Numbered from the stretch's first letter, positions 46,559-59,102 are shown. The stretch is 64,000 nucleotides of DNA from Scalesia atractyloides (GCA_947069175.1 CAMTDV010000012.1:37914341-37978340), one strand, 5' to 3'. Numbers and translations: made by a program. Notes: a model not told the origin generated them from the letters alone.

Positions 46559-46797
46559 GCACATTTGAAGTTGCATTTTTCTTATTTGTTAAGTTGCTTT
46601 CTTTACCATGAAATAAGCTTCAATTCAACTAGAATTCATGTATAGGTTTTTATTTTATGTTACACTGTCACGTTTTATTTGAATCTGAGTTTGATACTTG
46701 ATATGCGCCAAATGCAACATATAAATTATATCAAATAAGGTATAAAATCAACCTTTTCTAATGAAAACGTGCGTTTCTTTGTATACTTCTGATTTTC

Positions 46798-48250
46798 AGG
46801 ATTAAAAGAGCTTAAATGCTTGAAAGGAACAAATTAACGACAAAAACAAGCATAAGTACGAAAGAAAGAAAAATGATACACTATACCAACCCTTCGAGCT
46901 TCACCACAAGACCAAAGACAACGAATCAGAAGTCAAGCACGAGATCTTGTCCTATTGACAAGGGCCGTGGTCAACTTTCAGATTAGCAAATCTTGGATAG
47001 TACAACAATTAAACAGAAGCAGACAAGAGACACGGACACGGGCCGTGGTCAACTTCCAGATTCGCAAATCTTGAATAGTACAGCAAGTACAATGGCCATG
47101 GGGGGTTGTGCTTTGACACATGGGGCCGTGTAAGCATTTGATCTGACAAATTCATTAAATGAAGACAGACTAGGTGGAAGGCCGTGTGAAGCTACTATTG
47201 CAAGCTATAAATAGTGGTGCTTGGTTTCATTCCAACTCATTCCTTGGCAAACCATTTCTCCCACACCTGCCATCACTCCACCACCATCATCTACCACAAT
47301 CATTAGAGTTTAGAGTGTGTAGTAGTCTCAGGATCCAAAATTGATCGTAAGAGTATTTGTCAAACTATAGCCATGCTTAGCTAATCTCTTATATCACTTG
47401 GTGAAGACAAAGTCTATTATGTATTACTTTTGATTTCCAATCTTTGGTTAACTTTTTAATAGGCTTTGTATTATTGACTTTAATAACTAGTTTTTATATT
47501 GAAAGTGAATTTATCCTATCAGTCCTTCATGTTTTGTTGATTCACTCATTTGTCTCTTTACGGTCTATATAGAGCGCGTTAACTGCCTGGAAGGGGCTAG
47601 AATGGTGGTTTGGGTAAAGTTCTTAGACTCGTTCAGTGTATAGATCATGCAAGTATTTGTTTCAAACTTATTAGAATTTCCTTTGAGGCAGATAGCATCA
47701 AATCGGGGGAAGCAAGAACGACTTGAATTCCTTATAAATAAACTACTATTAAAACTTTAAATCGGCCTTGCACGACTGTATCCCTGTCGACTCAGAACAA
47801 TATGGCCGATGGTAGCGTTGCTTCCAAAAGATGGACATGCCACATTTTGCATTAATAACTCACTTAATTATCTTTCAATACTTTGGCCTTGCAGGACTGT
47901 AATCCTGTTGACCCAGACCTATATGGCCGAGGGTAGCATTGCCTCTAAAAGATGGACATGCCACTATAACCAAGATAATCTTTTAAAAAACCCAAAGTTC
48001 GGAATTTATCAAAGGTTACATGAAAGATGAGTCGGAACCAAGTGATTCTATCTTGTTTATTTGTTTCTTTTATTACTTTAGCTTATTCCTTTAGTTTACT
48101 TATTAAAATCTTTTCTCAAAGTTTGGGTCGATCAGACGTTGACGATAATCCGATATTAAAAGTTGTTGTGTCCTTGTACGATCTCGGTATCTTACCATCA
48201 TTATGTTACGTCAGACGATGGGTGCACTTCCCGAACATGTTGTAGAGATA
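46798..48250. other. unassigned repeat-like region
   Basis: Mixed composition with two GGGCCGTGG-type segments (about 46965 and 47040) and a 121-bp-spaced direct repeat. The style recalls retroelement LTR or spacer DNA, but I find no ends or coding frames to place it. Confidence 0.3.
47764..47964 (+). repeat. direct repeat, two ~80-bp copies
   Basis: 47764-47843 and 47885-47964 share GGCCTTGCA.GACTGTA, TATGGCCGA.GGTAGC and AAAAGATGGACATGCCAC. Confidence 0.8.
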
Positions 48251-48483
48251 GTGTCATATCGTGTTTTATAAATATAAAGCTTGAGTAAACGAGTAAAAGA
48301 GTACTTCAAATATATCTAAAAATATATACACTCCGCTCACGTCAATACTCCACTGCAAGGGCATATCTTGATAACGTCTTGCATGTTTTGTATCTTTGTG
48401 CCATTTGACTATTTAACTTATAATATACATACATACAAATATATATATATATATATTAACTTTTTTATACAGATATTTCTATA

Positions 48484-48720
48484 ACATGGTGTTTGCAACC
48501 ATTATGGATATGATTGAAGGAATGAGGATAGACCTCATAAATCAACATAAAATAATTTTGATGAGTTGTATTGTACCGCTATCACGTAGTTGGTACCTTT
48601 TATGGGAATTGCTCCTAAGTCCAAAACAACCGAAAATGTACACAATGTTGCTTTGGTTTTGGGGACTGTTAATAAACTCACCAACATTCTCAAAGATATG
48701 GGAAATGGGAAAAGAGTAAT
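48484..48720 (+). pseudogene. PSY: phytoene synthase gene fragment
   Basis: Phytoene synthase condenses two geranylgeranyl diphosphates in plastids, the first committed carotenoid step. Seen: DMIEGMRIDL in one frame, NFDELY then YRYHVVGT in others, and VPFMGIAPKSKTTENV with NKLTNILKDMG in a third. These match consecutive parts of PSY. At least two small indels break the frame, the residues normally between VAGT and VPFMG are missing, and the conserved aspartate-rich VGEDARRGR that should follow NILRD is replaced. An AG-preceded pyrimidine tract upstream looks like an old intron acceptor. No other PSY exons found nearby; a dead, probably transposed fragment. Confidence 0.7.
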
Positions 48721-48722
48721 TG

Positions 48723-49141
48723 CTAAAAATTTTAGATTTTTGTATGTTTTGTTTTTGAAATATTTTACAAAAGTAAAAATTTATACATACCTACATACAT
48801 GGTTAAGTTTGATCTTTGTGATCGAATTGATTTTATTAAATATATATTGTTATTTTCCTGTTTGTTTATGTAGTGGTCACTGTAGTAGTACACTAGTAAC
48901 CATTTTTTATTTTTTGTGGTTAGTCAACTATATAAGACGATTTCTTTTAATTATTTACCAACCAAGTCATTGTTATGTGACTTTCGGTGTAAAATTACTG
49001 GTCAATGATTTTCTATTTTGACCGTCATTGCATAAATAATTTACTGTGATCTACTTGATGCATCTTATTAGTTATAGTGCCTTGGTATAGTGTTTTTAAG
49101 AATGTATAAGCATAGCAAGACAACAGCTTAGATTATATCTA
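48723..49141. other. AT-rich spacer
   Basis: Possible remains of PSY intron sequence; nothing recognisable. Confidence 0.35.
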
Positions 49142-50641
49142 GGGATAATCACGAAAATAGTCTTGGAATGGTCAACTTTACCAAAATAGCCCACTGACAC
49201 GGCTTTATGAGCCATTTCAATATGTTGACACGGCTTAAAAAATCCTTTCAAGTCAACCAACTTATGATTGTCACGTGTCCAGTTAAGCCGTTTCAGTGTG
49301 ACTTGAGCCTTTTCAGTGTGGCTTAAGCCCTTTCAGTGTGGCTTGAGATCTTTCAGGGTGGCTTAAGCCCTTTCAACCATAGACTTAAGCCCTTTCAATG
49401 TGGCTTGAGATCTTTCAGTGTAGCGGCTTGGCTTGGCTAAAGATCTTTCAACACGGCTTGAAAACTTTCAACACGGCTTGAAAACTTTCAACATAGTTTA
49501 AATATAAACGGAAAATTAAAAACATAAACGAATAATTAAAAATATAAACGAATAATTTAAAAAAAATCTCAATAAAATGTGAGAACTTGAAAATCTCAAT
49601 TAAAAAATCTGTGAGTTTTAACTTGAAAATAAATGTAATTTTATAAATGTAATTTTTATACTAAATAATAAAAATATGTAACTTTAAAAACCCCGTGTAT
49701 TGTACGAGTTGAATAAATGTATACGGGTACAATACACGAGTTTTTTAAAGATATTACTTTTTTTTACAATACACGAGTTTTTTTTAAAGATATTACATTT
49801 TTATTATTTAGTATACAAAATTACATCTATTTAACCCGTGTAATACACAGAGTTTTTAAAGGTATAACTTTTTTAATTATTTGGTATATACAATTACATT
49901 TATTCAACTCGTACATTACACAAGACTCTTAAATATATAACTTTTTAATTACTTAGTATATAAAATTACATTTATTTGACTCGTGTAATAAACGAGATTT
50001 TTAAAGTTATGTTTTTATTATTTAGTATAAAAATTACATTTATTTAACACGTGTAATACACAGGCTTCTAACCTAGTATTTTTTTATTTTCAAGTGAAAT
50101 ATTCTTTACTTTCAAGTTAAAACTTTCAGATTTTTTTAATTGAGATTTTCAAGTTCTTACATTTTATTGAGATTTTTTTAAAATTATTCGTTTATATTTT
50201 TAATTATTCGTTTATGTTTTTAATTTTCCGTTTATATTTAAACTATGTTGAAAAATCTCAAGCCGTGTTGAAAGTTCTCAAGTTGTGTTGAAAGATCTTA
50301 AGCCAAGCCAAGTTACTACATTGAAAGATCTCAAGCCATATTGAAAGGGCTTAAGTCTATGGTTGAAAGGGCTTAAGTCACACTGAAAGATCTCAAACCA
50401 CACTGAAAGGGCTTAAGCCACACTGAAAGGGCTTAAGTCTATGGTTGAAACGGCTCAAGCCACACTGAAACGGCTCAAGCCACACTGAAAAGGCTCAACT
50501 GGACACGTGACAATCATGGGTTAGTTGACTTGAAATGATTTTTTTAAGCCATGTGAGCATATTAAAACGGCCCATAAAGCCGTATCAGTTGGCTATTTTG
50601 ATAAAGTTAACAATTCCTTTGGGCTATTTTCTAACATAACC
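49142..50641. mobile_element. foldback (long inverted-repeat) element, 1.5 kb
   Basis: Arms of roughly 500 bp (49142-49640 and 50085-50641) are inverted copies: CAAAATAGCC..CTGA.ACGGC at the outer ends and ATAAACG..ATTAAAAA-type blocks at the inner ends. Each arm holds a tandem series of ~21-bp units such as CTTTCAGTGTGGCTTAAGCC. The centre (49640-50085) contains several ~70-bp units around ACACGAGTTTTTTAAA. No transposase. Ends directly at the C tract before the PPR gene. Confidence 0.75.
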
Positions 50642-50665
50642 CCCCCCCCCCCCCCCCCCCCCCCC
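50640..50665 (+). repeat. 26-base C homopolymer
   Basis: Uninterrupted C run joining the foldback element and the PPR 5' region; 68 bp upstream of the PPR start codon. Confidence 0.9.
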
Positions 50666-50733
50666 TTTGATTTTTTGATGGTTCCCATCAGAACTGAAAA
50701 TCAAACTTCAAACAATCAGTCCCAAAACCATCT

Positions 50734-52293
50734 ATGATCAATCAACCAATTTCCTCATCAAACTGGTATTCTGCTGCTATTCGATATCACATCTCTAGTG
50801 GCACACCCAAAGAAGCACTTCTACTTTACACTCAAATTCGCCGTAACCCGCTATGTATGCTCACCATTGCCCCATTGATCCTTAAAGCCTGTGCTTCTCT
50901 TTCCATGATTCATTGCGGAAAGGCTGTGCATTGTGAATCAATCAAAGTTGGAGTGGCTTCTGATGTAGTGGTGGGAACATCAACAGTGAGCATGTATGGT
51001 AAATGCTGTGATGTCATTAATGCCCGCAAGGTGTTCGATGAAATGCCTGTGAAGAATGTTGTCACATGGAATGCGGTTATAAGTGCGTATATGAGGGACG
51101 GAGTGACAGAGACCGCGTTATGCTTGTTTGAAAAGATGTCTGATCGCACAGCGGTTTCGTGGATTGAAATGATTGCAGGGTATGCTAAAGTAGGAGATAC
51201 TGACATGGCTAGGCGTCTTTTTGACCAGGTTCCTTTGTCTTTGAAAAATGTGGTTACTTGGAGTGTTATGGTTGATGGGTACGCGAGTAACGGGCAGATG
51301 AAGGCTGCTAAGGATATGTTCGAGGTTATGCCCAGACGGAGCTTTTATGTTCTGTCATCGATGGTTTCGGGGTATTTTAAGAAAGGGGATGTGGAACAAG
51401 GCAAAGTCATTTTTGATAGGATGAAGGTTCGGAATTTGGTGAATTGGAACTCATTGATTTCGGGTTATTGTCAAAATGGTCTTTGTAATGAAGCTCTAGA
51501 TGCTTTTGCGAAAATGCAATCAGATGGGTTTGAACCGGATGAGGTCTCGTTTACGAGTGCTTTATCTGCTTGTGCTCAACTGGGTTTGTTAGAAACAGGT
51601 AAAGAACTTCATAGCATGATTATTCATAAAAGAATCAAGGTTAATCAGTTCATTCTGAATGGTTTAGTTGACATGTATGCAAAATGCGGTGATTTAACCA
51701 GTGCAAGATTAATATTTGACTACGGGTTGGAAATTGAAAAGAACGATTCATGTTGGAATGCTATGATCTCAGGCTTTTCCATCCATGGATATTGTCGGGA
51801 AGCTTTGGAGTTCTATAATCAAATGGAGAAGTCTAATGTAAATCCAAATGAAATCACTTTTCTCTCGGTTTTATCTGCTTGTGCACATGCAGGGTTTGTT
51901 GAAGATGGATTAACAACTTTCAAAAAGATGGCAAAATATGGTTTATCCGCTAATGTCAAGCATTACGGTTGTTTAATTGACCTTTTAGGAAGGGCAGGGA
52001 GATTAGTAGAAGCGTATCGAATAGTAACAAAGATGCCGATGAGACCAAATGACACGATATGGGGGGCTCTCCTTGGAGCATGCAGAGTTCACTCTGACTT
52101 GATCATGGCTAACCGCGTACTTGAAAGAATTAAATTGCAAGATTCTTGTGATAGTTCTTGTTATGTGCTTATGTCAAATATATATGCTGCTTCTGACAGA
52201 TGGGAAAAGGCTGAAAGTTTAAGGATTGCAATGTCCAGTAAAAGGGTTGTGAAGACAATTGGGCATAGTTCAGTCACCCTCAACACCACCTGA
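50734..52293 (+). CDS. pentatricopeptide repeat protein, PLS subfamily, At3g21470-like
   Basis: Intact intronless 519-aa frame. PPR proteins bind organellar RNA in a sequence-specific way; PLS types usually act in editing or processing in mitochondria or plastids. Seen: tandem 31-36-residue repeats from about residue 75 to 460, e.g. DVINARKVFDEMPVKNVVTW, NVVTWSVMVDGYASNGQMKA, NLVNWNSLISGYCQNG, GFEPDEVSFTSALSACAQLG, VDMYAKCGDLTSARLIFD, NVKHYGCLIDLLGRAGR. It ends in an E-type region (MRPNDTIWGALLGACRVH, SNIYAASDRWEKAESLR) without a DYW domain. The closest protein I can recall is Arabidopsis At3g21470, which has the same organisation. The N-terminus shows no clear targeting peptide. Unlike other genes here it has no frameshift. 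Its promoter region is occupied by the foldback element. Confidence 0.92.
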   Translation: MINQPISSSNWYSAAIRYHISSGTPKEALLLYTQIRRNPLCMLTIAPLILKACASLSMIHCGKAVHCESIKVGVASDVVVGTSTVSMYGKCCDVINARKVFDEMPVKNVVTWNAVISAYMRDGVTETALCLFEKMSDRTAVSWIEMIAGYAKVGDTDMARRLFDQVPLSLKNVVTWSVMVDGYASNGQMKAAKDMFEVMPRRSFYVLSSMVSGYFKKGDVEQGKVIFDRMKVRNLVNWNSLISGYCQNGLCNEALDAFAKMQSDGFEPDEVSFTSALSACAQLGLLETGKELHSMIIHKRIKVNQFILNGLVDMYAKCGDLTSARLIFDYGLEIEKNDSCWNAMISGFSIHGYCREALEFYNQMEKSNVNPNEITFLSVLSACAHAGFVEDGLTTFKKMAKYGLSANVKHYGCLIDLLGRAGRLVEAYRIVTKMPMRPNDTIWGALLGACRVHSDLIMANRVLERIKLQDSCDSSCYVLMSNIYAASDRWEKAESLRIAMSSKRVVKTIGHSSVTLNTT

Positions 52294-54275
52294 AGTTTAG
52301 CCGGTTAGATCCCGGTCTCCTTTTGATGCTGCTTTTGTTCGAGGTGGAAAGTCAAGATGGGCACATATTGGGTAATGGGTCAAAACGGGTTCGGGTTAAA
52401 ATGATATTTTTAATATAGGTCGAATGTGATGGTCAAGATGGACAGGTTGGATAATGGGCCAAAACGGTTCACGTTAAAACGATTGAATGAGTTGGGTCAA
52501 GATTGGTAGGTTGGATAATAAGGTTAAAGTGGAGTTTGAGTTAAAATGATCAATTTAGTATCTGTTGCATGGGTTGTGTCAAGATGTGCAGGTTGAATGA
52601 TGGCCCAAAACGGGTTCAGATTGACACTACCATTTTTAGTAAAGGCTGAATGGGTTGGTCAAGTTTGATTGACCTCGACCTGCACAGTTCTTTTTATGTT
52701 TTTCTAAATTTTGTATGAATTGTTAATCATAAGTTATTGTTTAAAACACAATACAATTACAATGATAATTTTAAATACTTCTAATAAAACAGTATACGAG
52801 ATAGTTTTTTTTAACTGATTGTTTCGACCCATTTGACTAGATGCTCTCTGAGATGATATTTTAAGTTTAATGTATATATTGTTTGTTTCAGTTGCATTAT
52901 TTACAGAACATGATTACTATTTTATCCTTTGTTTTCTTATGATACTTCATCTTCATATTAATTTACTGATATAATATTATTCTCTATATCACACTTTTCT
53001 ATATAGGTTTATGATAGTTGTTGTATGTAACTATTAATATACAAGTGAAAATTTCTTTGTGCATGTAGGGTTCTCTATAAGATAAAGCTTAAATTATTTC
53101 TAGCTTATATCTAAGTCTCGACTTGGATCGTGAATAATGTTCTTTAATTGTTTTTTTAATTTACATGACTATTATTTTTATATATTATTATTATTATTTT
53201 TTTTTTAATACAATTAGCAACTTTTGGTGAACAGTAATTATTTTTGATTGGTCAATTCCGAATTTTAGGATTTTGTGTATATTATTATTGAATAAAGTGT
53301 AAAACAAACTTAATTATTTGTTTCTTAGGTTTTTATATAATACTTTAATCTAAAAGTGATATATGTAATTGTATATTATAGTTTAACGATATTAAAACAT
53401 ATATTTTCATTTTTTTAAATTCTTTGACTTTTTCCCTTATTTATCTTTAGTCTTTTTTTTATCATATTAAAGCATTCGTAAATCGCAAATGTATGTTTTA
53501 ATTTCCTTTTCTGTTTTCTTTCTTTGGTAAATCTCAAACATATCAATGCGGTGACTTGGTGACTTGATTTTACTTACGCGTCCACATAAATATTTATTAG
53601 ACTATATTTTGGTTTTTTTGCACTTGCGATTTCTATAGCGATGTCATTATCATAACAAACTGGATAAATACGTATCGAATTTCTGCAGTAGCGCGCACAC
53701 AATCTTACTAGTTAATAACATAAATTGTATAACTAGTTAATAACATATAAGGTTGCGAGCTTGATCAAGTTTAGCGGATTTGGTTATCTCACAGAGGGTA
53801 AAATCCATTCGTATATATCTAGTTAGAGGTGAGTAAAAATACCTTCCGGCAAATTTATAATAAATTCTCATTTGACCAAAATAATTAGTTTGGTTATGAT
53901 TTTGCAAATTGCATAAAAGGACCCAACTACGAATGATCTTAATTTAATTGATCTAGGACTAGTAATAATCTTATCTTACTTCTTACTACTCTAATAAATG
54001 AAAATCTATCCTGTCACATGTTACTCTCTTAGTCAATTTGGCCTTAACTTTTCCCGCCCACATACATATCCTCCTTTTTTATTTTTATCACTCTTGCAAA
54101 CGCTCACCCTAAACCCTAATCCTCTTTCAATCGCCATGGCTACGTTTAATAGCCTTCCCACTTTCTTTCGATAGCCATGCCCGTTTCTTTCTAGGGTTCA
54201 CTTTAAAATTGTTGATTTCAGGCTAAAATTTGTTGATATCCATGATATGGCCTCTAATGATAATCAGAGGTGTAA
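52294..54275. other. 3' flank of PPR gene and AT-rich intergenic DNA
   Basis: 52294-52350 is the probable PPR 3' UTR. 52350-52680 has degenerate repeats, the rest is AT-rich. An ACCCTAAACCCTAATCC motif at about 54106 precedes a short frame starting MATFNSLPTFF that stops at once. Nothing else recognised. Confidence 0.4.
52350..52680 (+). repeat. degenerate ~80-bp repeats
   Basis: Four diverged units with GGTCAAGATGG, GGTTGGATAATGGG and CCAAAACGGGTT motifs. Confidence 0.6.
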
Positions 54276-54616
54276 GAGCATTCACATCCTACCCATCAAA
54301 ATCTATAAGAAGGGGTTTCCATATTATAAAAGGTATAAAAGGTGGTTGTGAGTGGATGACAGAGAAAAATTTTACTGTTCATCTGTATATTTAAGGGGAG
54401 ACTGTTCATCCTCTATAATGTTTTAATATATTTTGAAAGTGGTAGAAAATGTAATGATAAAAGTATAAAAATATATTATATAATTTTTAATATATTTTGA
54501 AAGTGGTAAAAATGTAATGATAAAAGTATAAAAATATATTATTCAAAGGAAAAAGAAAAAATAGTTATTTTTAATGTAATTACAGGGGAAAGTTGGTGGA
54601 TAGTATGTGAATGCTC
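54276..54616. mobile_element. Harbinger/Tourist-like MITE
   Basis: 341 bp. Inverted ends GAGCATTCACATCCTACCCA and, from the other side, GAGCATTCACATACTATCCA. Flanked by TAA on both sides. Contains a 61-bp tandem duplication (about 54424-54545) with TATATTTTGAAAGTGGTA. Confidence 0.75.
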
Positions 54617-56914
54617 TAAATGGCAAGCTCTCTCCGCCGTCTCGGAAGCCATTCGAGTAATGCTTTACAATCGTTGTAGATTTGGTGTGTTGTCCGTTCG
54701 ATCTAAACATGTATGTTAATCATTGAATGTGTAGAAACTTTCTTCAATCATTTTGGTTCAAATGGTTTGTGACTAATTTGATTAAAGTGTTAGGGAAGTA
54801 GCGGTGAAAACAAAAGCTCAAACTTTAAATTGAAATATATATATATATATATATATATATCATTGAAATCTGTAATATAAACAACTAAACTAAAAATTTG
54901 TAACATGAGATAAATAATGAAAAAAAAGGTTGAAGTGGTTGACTAATGATTCAAAAGAAACTTGTTGATTCAAGCATCACGCTTTTATGGTTGACTGCCA
55001 CACAAAAGTTGTAATTTCTGTTATTAATTCTAATAACAAATTCACGAAACAGAGAACAGCAATTTTCTCTGACGATTGACCCATAGAGAGAAATTCTGGT
55101 GCAATGTGCTCCATGGTTCAAGTTCAACTTGATAATTGTAGGTATCTTACATTACGGAATTTAGTAAACAACGAATAGTCTGAAAGGCGTGATTTCACTT
55201 TCTGATCAAATTATTTTGATGGTTCTCCCGAATTATTCAATTGGATACAATTCAGACTGAGAATTAGAACTCTAGCATGTGTGTGTTGGAAATTCGTATG
55301 AAACTAAAACTGATTACGAGGTTTTCTCTGGGATAGGGTCCATAACTGCTATCAGGTAGTTATCCATTTAATTTCAAATTTCAAAAAAGGAGCCTATTTT
55401 TATCTCGATATTATAAGGAATTTCCATAAAAAAAATTCTAATGCAATTTTAATAAAGCAATGCTCCTTGAACTCTGCTATCAAAGGCGCTGCCCCCAGAA
55501 CCCCGCCAAGAGGGCACTGCCCCCTTGAAACCCCTTTGATTACGGGCTTCGCCCAAACACTTCGAATTATAACAACTCAAACAATTTTGTGCACTCTCGC
55601 ACCTGCTAACTTGCTTGATGTGTGTTATAATTCACTGTAATTACCAAGTCAATCTCAATTACACTAAAATATCTAACATCTTATTCTCGATTGGATGATA
55701 TATTGTTAATTTTAGTTCTATACACTATATGAAGCGCTACAACAGTTTGGATGTAACGGTAAAGATAATGGCAACATTGCTAAACAAGCAATACGTGAGA
55801 TGTGGCGAATAAACTAAGATAAGATGGCAAGGATTCTAAAACACATTCACACTTTGAAGTGCCAGGTGAAAGCTAAAAATCCAAAAGCTAAAGGCAGACG
55901 CAAAGCATGCCACTTGCTAACCCATAGTAGACCTCGAGCTCGTGAATAAGATGAAACACTACATAGATACGAAAACTGCCTCGATCCGATCATGGTTCGG
56001 TTATGAAACATCCTCGACCATAAGTGAAACCGAAACATCCCGGTTATCACAAAGCCTTTACCATAATCGTCAGTTATGGCGGTTATCGGTTAATTTTGAC
56101 CAGATTATGGTTCGGTTATCGGCTAATGGGGTTAAGCTTGCTCACCCCTAACCAAGAGCACCACCGAGTTACCATTTGTTAGTCGTCATGCGATATTAAA
56201 GTAAGTGCAGCTTGAAGCACAAGCCTATAACTTTTAGGGTTTAATTTAATTTAATTTTCAGATTTTGATAAAATGACAGTTAATCAACATGCTTGGAAGA
56301 CTTAAAACCTGCATGACTTTAGTTCCCAAGAAATATATATTCTTATTTAAAAAAATAACCCAGATCTTAAAACCTGCATGACTTTAGTTCCCAAGAAATT
56401 TAAGCCAACCTGTCTGAGAAGGCCTTAACGAACATCTAACTCAAAAAATTGTATTGACATGATACGTACAAAATCATAACGAGATATAAGATCATACTAA
56501 AGAACTCACACTTACTGTTGTTTACAAAATATTAGTATGATCCATCTTATGTGTTTTATTCATCATCAACTTGCAAACCGAGCTTGTGTTTTATCCAAAA
56601 ACACTATAAATCAAGCTCCAAGACAATGCAAAACCTGGAAACCAAGATCCAAACTTGCAAAAAATTGCAAACCGCTGAAACAATTAACCTACAAAACACT
56701 CCAAAACTTGCAAAACAAGAAAGAAAAGAACACATGGGAACTATTAACTAGCTAATTGTAATCATAAAACCGAGCTAATCATAACGAATGCCCGGTTTCC
56801 GGGGACCATTTTTCATAAGCAAAAGCCACATCAAACCGAACCGACTTCTGCAAAATCTCCTATCTTTGTAAATGTTCTTTTATAATAGATATATATATAT
56901 ATAATATATATATA
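54617..56914. other. AT-rich intergenic region
   Basis: Holds a (TA)n run near 54838-54860, a GC-rich island at about 55485-55560 with GGGCTTCGCCC, a stretch of GGTTCGGTTATCGG-type motifs (55990-56150) like noncoding plant repeats, and a 34-bp direct repeat. No gene recognised. Confidence 0.4.
56301..56398 (+). repeat. direct repeat, two 34-bp copies
   Basis: 56301-56334 and 56365-56398 are identical (CTTAAAACCTGCATGACTTT then AGTTCCCAAGAAAT). Confidence 0.9.
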
Positions 56915-57759
56915 GGTAGAGGTTCATGTGAGAAAATTTAATAGTGTGAGAAGGTTAAGAAAGATTATGGAGGTGACATGTGTCCCCTTTTATTTTGGTA
57001 GTTTAAGGGTATAAGTGTAAATTAACCAATAAAATCTAATTATGGAATGAATATATGCAACCGATTTTTGGCAGTTATTGTAGGAATTTTCGAATTTGAA
57101 ATAACACCCTAACTCATAAAAACATCACCGCATATATATTGAAGGGATACATCTTATAAAGAACAAAAATATAACTCATAAAAACACCTTAACTCATAAA
57201 AATACCACGACATGTATATTGAAGGCATACATCTTATAAAGAAAAAAATATAACAAAAATAACACCATAACTTATAAAAACACCACAGCGGTTATATTGA
57301 AGGCACATATCTTATAAAGAACACCCTAACATTGAATATAACAGAAATAACACACTAATATAACACCGGTCAACACTTTAATCAGAATCAAAACATAAAT
57401 AACACCCTAAATATATAAAAACAGAAATAACTCTACACAAGTATATCAATATGGTACCCATATTAAAGATAAAAAAACACTCGTTATTGTGGTGTAATTT
57501 AAAAAAAAAGAGTTACGTATAAAAAGTTATTGATGTTTAAAAAGAAGGGGAAACTTTGCATGTGTATTAATGTTAGTTTCTTAATTTAAAAATATTAAAT
57601 TTACCCCTTTACCCTTAATCTAGAAAATTAGTTAGTTTAATAGTCAACATTATTTACAGAATTGCCACTATGATCTCAACCATTAGATTAAATATCTAAT
57701 GGTTTAGATTCTTTCTTATCCTTCTCACACTTTTAAATTTTCTCCCAATAACCTCACCA
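56915..57759 (+). mobile_element. nonautonomous TIR element, family D copy 1
   Basis: About 845 bp; inverted ends GAGAAAATTTAA.AGTGTGAGAAGG. Interior contains ~80-bp degenerate repeats around AACTCATAAAAACACC..TATATTGAAGGCATA. Flanked by TA runs. Copy 2 lies inverted at 58290. Confidence 0.75.
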
Positions 57760-57772
57760 TATATATATATAT

Positions 57773-58273
57773 AAATGAGAAGAATTTTTTTATAAGAATA
57801 AAAAGAAGAAATTTCAACCAATAGAAATACTTCAATTTGTTTCATTAAATTTTTGTATTTAATATCATTGTAAGGGTATATTGGTAAACTTTTATAGATT
57901 ATTAAATTGTAGTCTTCCTCTTTAATAACTAACTAAATTAAATTCATAACTTATTTTCAAAATATATATTTTTTAAAAATATATATTTAAAAAAATTAAT
58001 TTAGAGTGTAGGATAAATTACGAGGTGTGTAGAACAAATTATGAGTTGTGTAGGATAAATTTTGGAACGTGTAAGATAAATTTCGGAATGTGTAAGATAA
58101 CTTTTGATGTGTGTAGGCAAAAGTTTTTAGTGTGAATGATGATAGTTTTTATGACTAATTAATTAGTCAAATAAACGATAAATGAGATGGGATAAAAACT
58201 ATTCAATGTTTTACATTTGTACCCCTTGTTGTTTTTTTTCTCAATTAAAATTTCTTTTCAAATGAACTCCCCT
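57773..58273 (+). mobile_element. family C TIR element copy 2
   Basis: AAATGAGAAGAATTTTTTTA at left, TTTTCAAATGAACTCCCCT at right. Interior has several GTGTAGGATAAATT units. Left terminus slightly truncated by the TA run. Confidence 0.7.
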
Positions 58274-58289
58274 ATATATACATACATAC

Positions 58290-59102
58290 ATGAGAAAATT
58301 TAAAAGTGTGAGAAGGATAAGAAAGAATCTAAACCATTAGATATTTAATCTAATTGTTGAGATCATAGTGGCAATTCTGTAAATAATGTTGACTATTAAA
58401 CTAACTAATTTTCTAGATTAAGGGTATAAAGGTAAATTTAGTATTTTTAAATTAAGAAACTAACATTAATACACATGCAAAGTTCCCCCTTCTTTTTTAA
58501 ACATCAATAACTTTTTATACGTAACTCTTTTTTCAAAAAAAATTACACCATAATAACGAGTGTTTTTTATCTTTAATATGGGTACCATATTGATATACTT
58601 GTGTAAAGTTATTTCTGTTTTTGTATTTAGAGTGTTATTTCTGTTTTGATTATGATTAAAGTTTTGACTGGTGTTATATTAGGGTGTTATTTCTGTTATA
58701 TTCAATGTTAGGGTGTTCTTTATAAGATGCGTGTCTTCAATATAACTGCTGTTGTGTTTTTATGAGTTATGGTGTTATTCTTGTTATATTTATGTTCTTT
58801 ATAAGATGTATGCCTTCAATATACATGTTGTGGTGTTTTTATGAGTTATATTTCTGTTCTTTATAAGATGTATGCCTTCAATATACATGCTGTGGTGTTT
58901 TTATGAGTTAGGGTGTTATTTCAAATTCGAAAATCCCTACAATAACTGTCAAAAATCGGTTGCATATATTCATTCCACAATTAGATTTTATTAGTTAAAT
59001 TACACTTATACCCTTAAACTACCAAAATAAAAAGGGACACATGTCACATCCATAATATTTCTTATCCTTCTCACACTTTTAAATTTTCTCACATGATCTC
59101 TA

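Larger units (their letters stand above)
44179..46797. other. unassigned region
   Basis: About 44200-44730 looks like the 5' part of a plant gene: several AACCCTAA motifs, a pyrimidine-rich leader and a possible short first exon at 44415-44447 (MAPHNFSNHRK followed by GTGCGT). I find no further exons. The 150-codon frame at 44207-44659 has no recognisable domain. The rest is AT-rich, with two local duplications. Confidence 0.3.

Noticed and set aside
54106..54122. Telomere repeat (CCCTAAACCCTAA)
   Set aside because: Only about two units; such motifs are common in plant gene leaders.
55485..55560. GC-rich island as organellar or rDNA insertion
   Set aside because: Too short and no rRNA or plastid gene recognised; probably part of a repeat.
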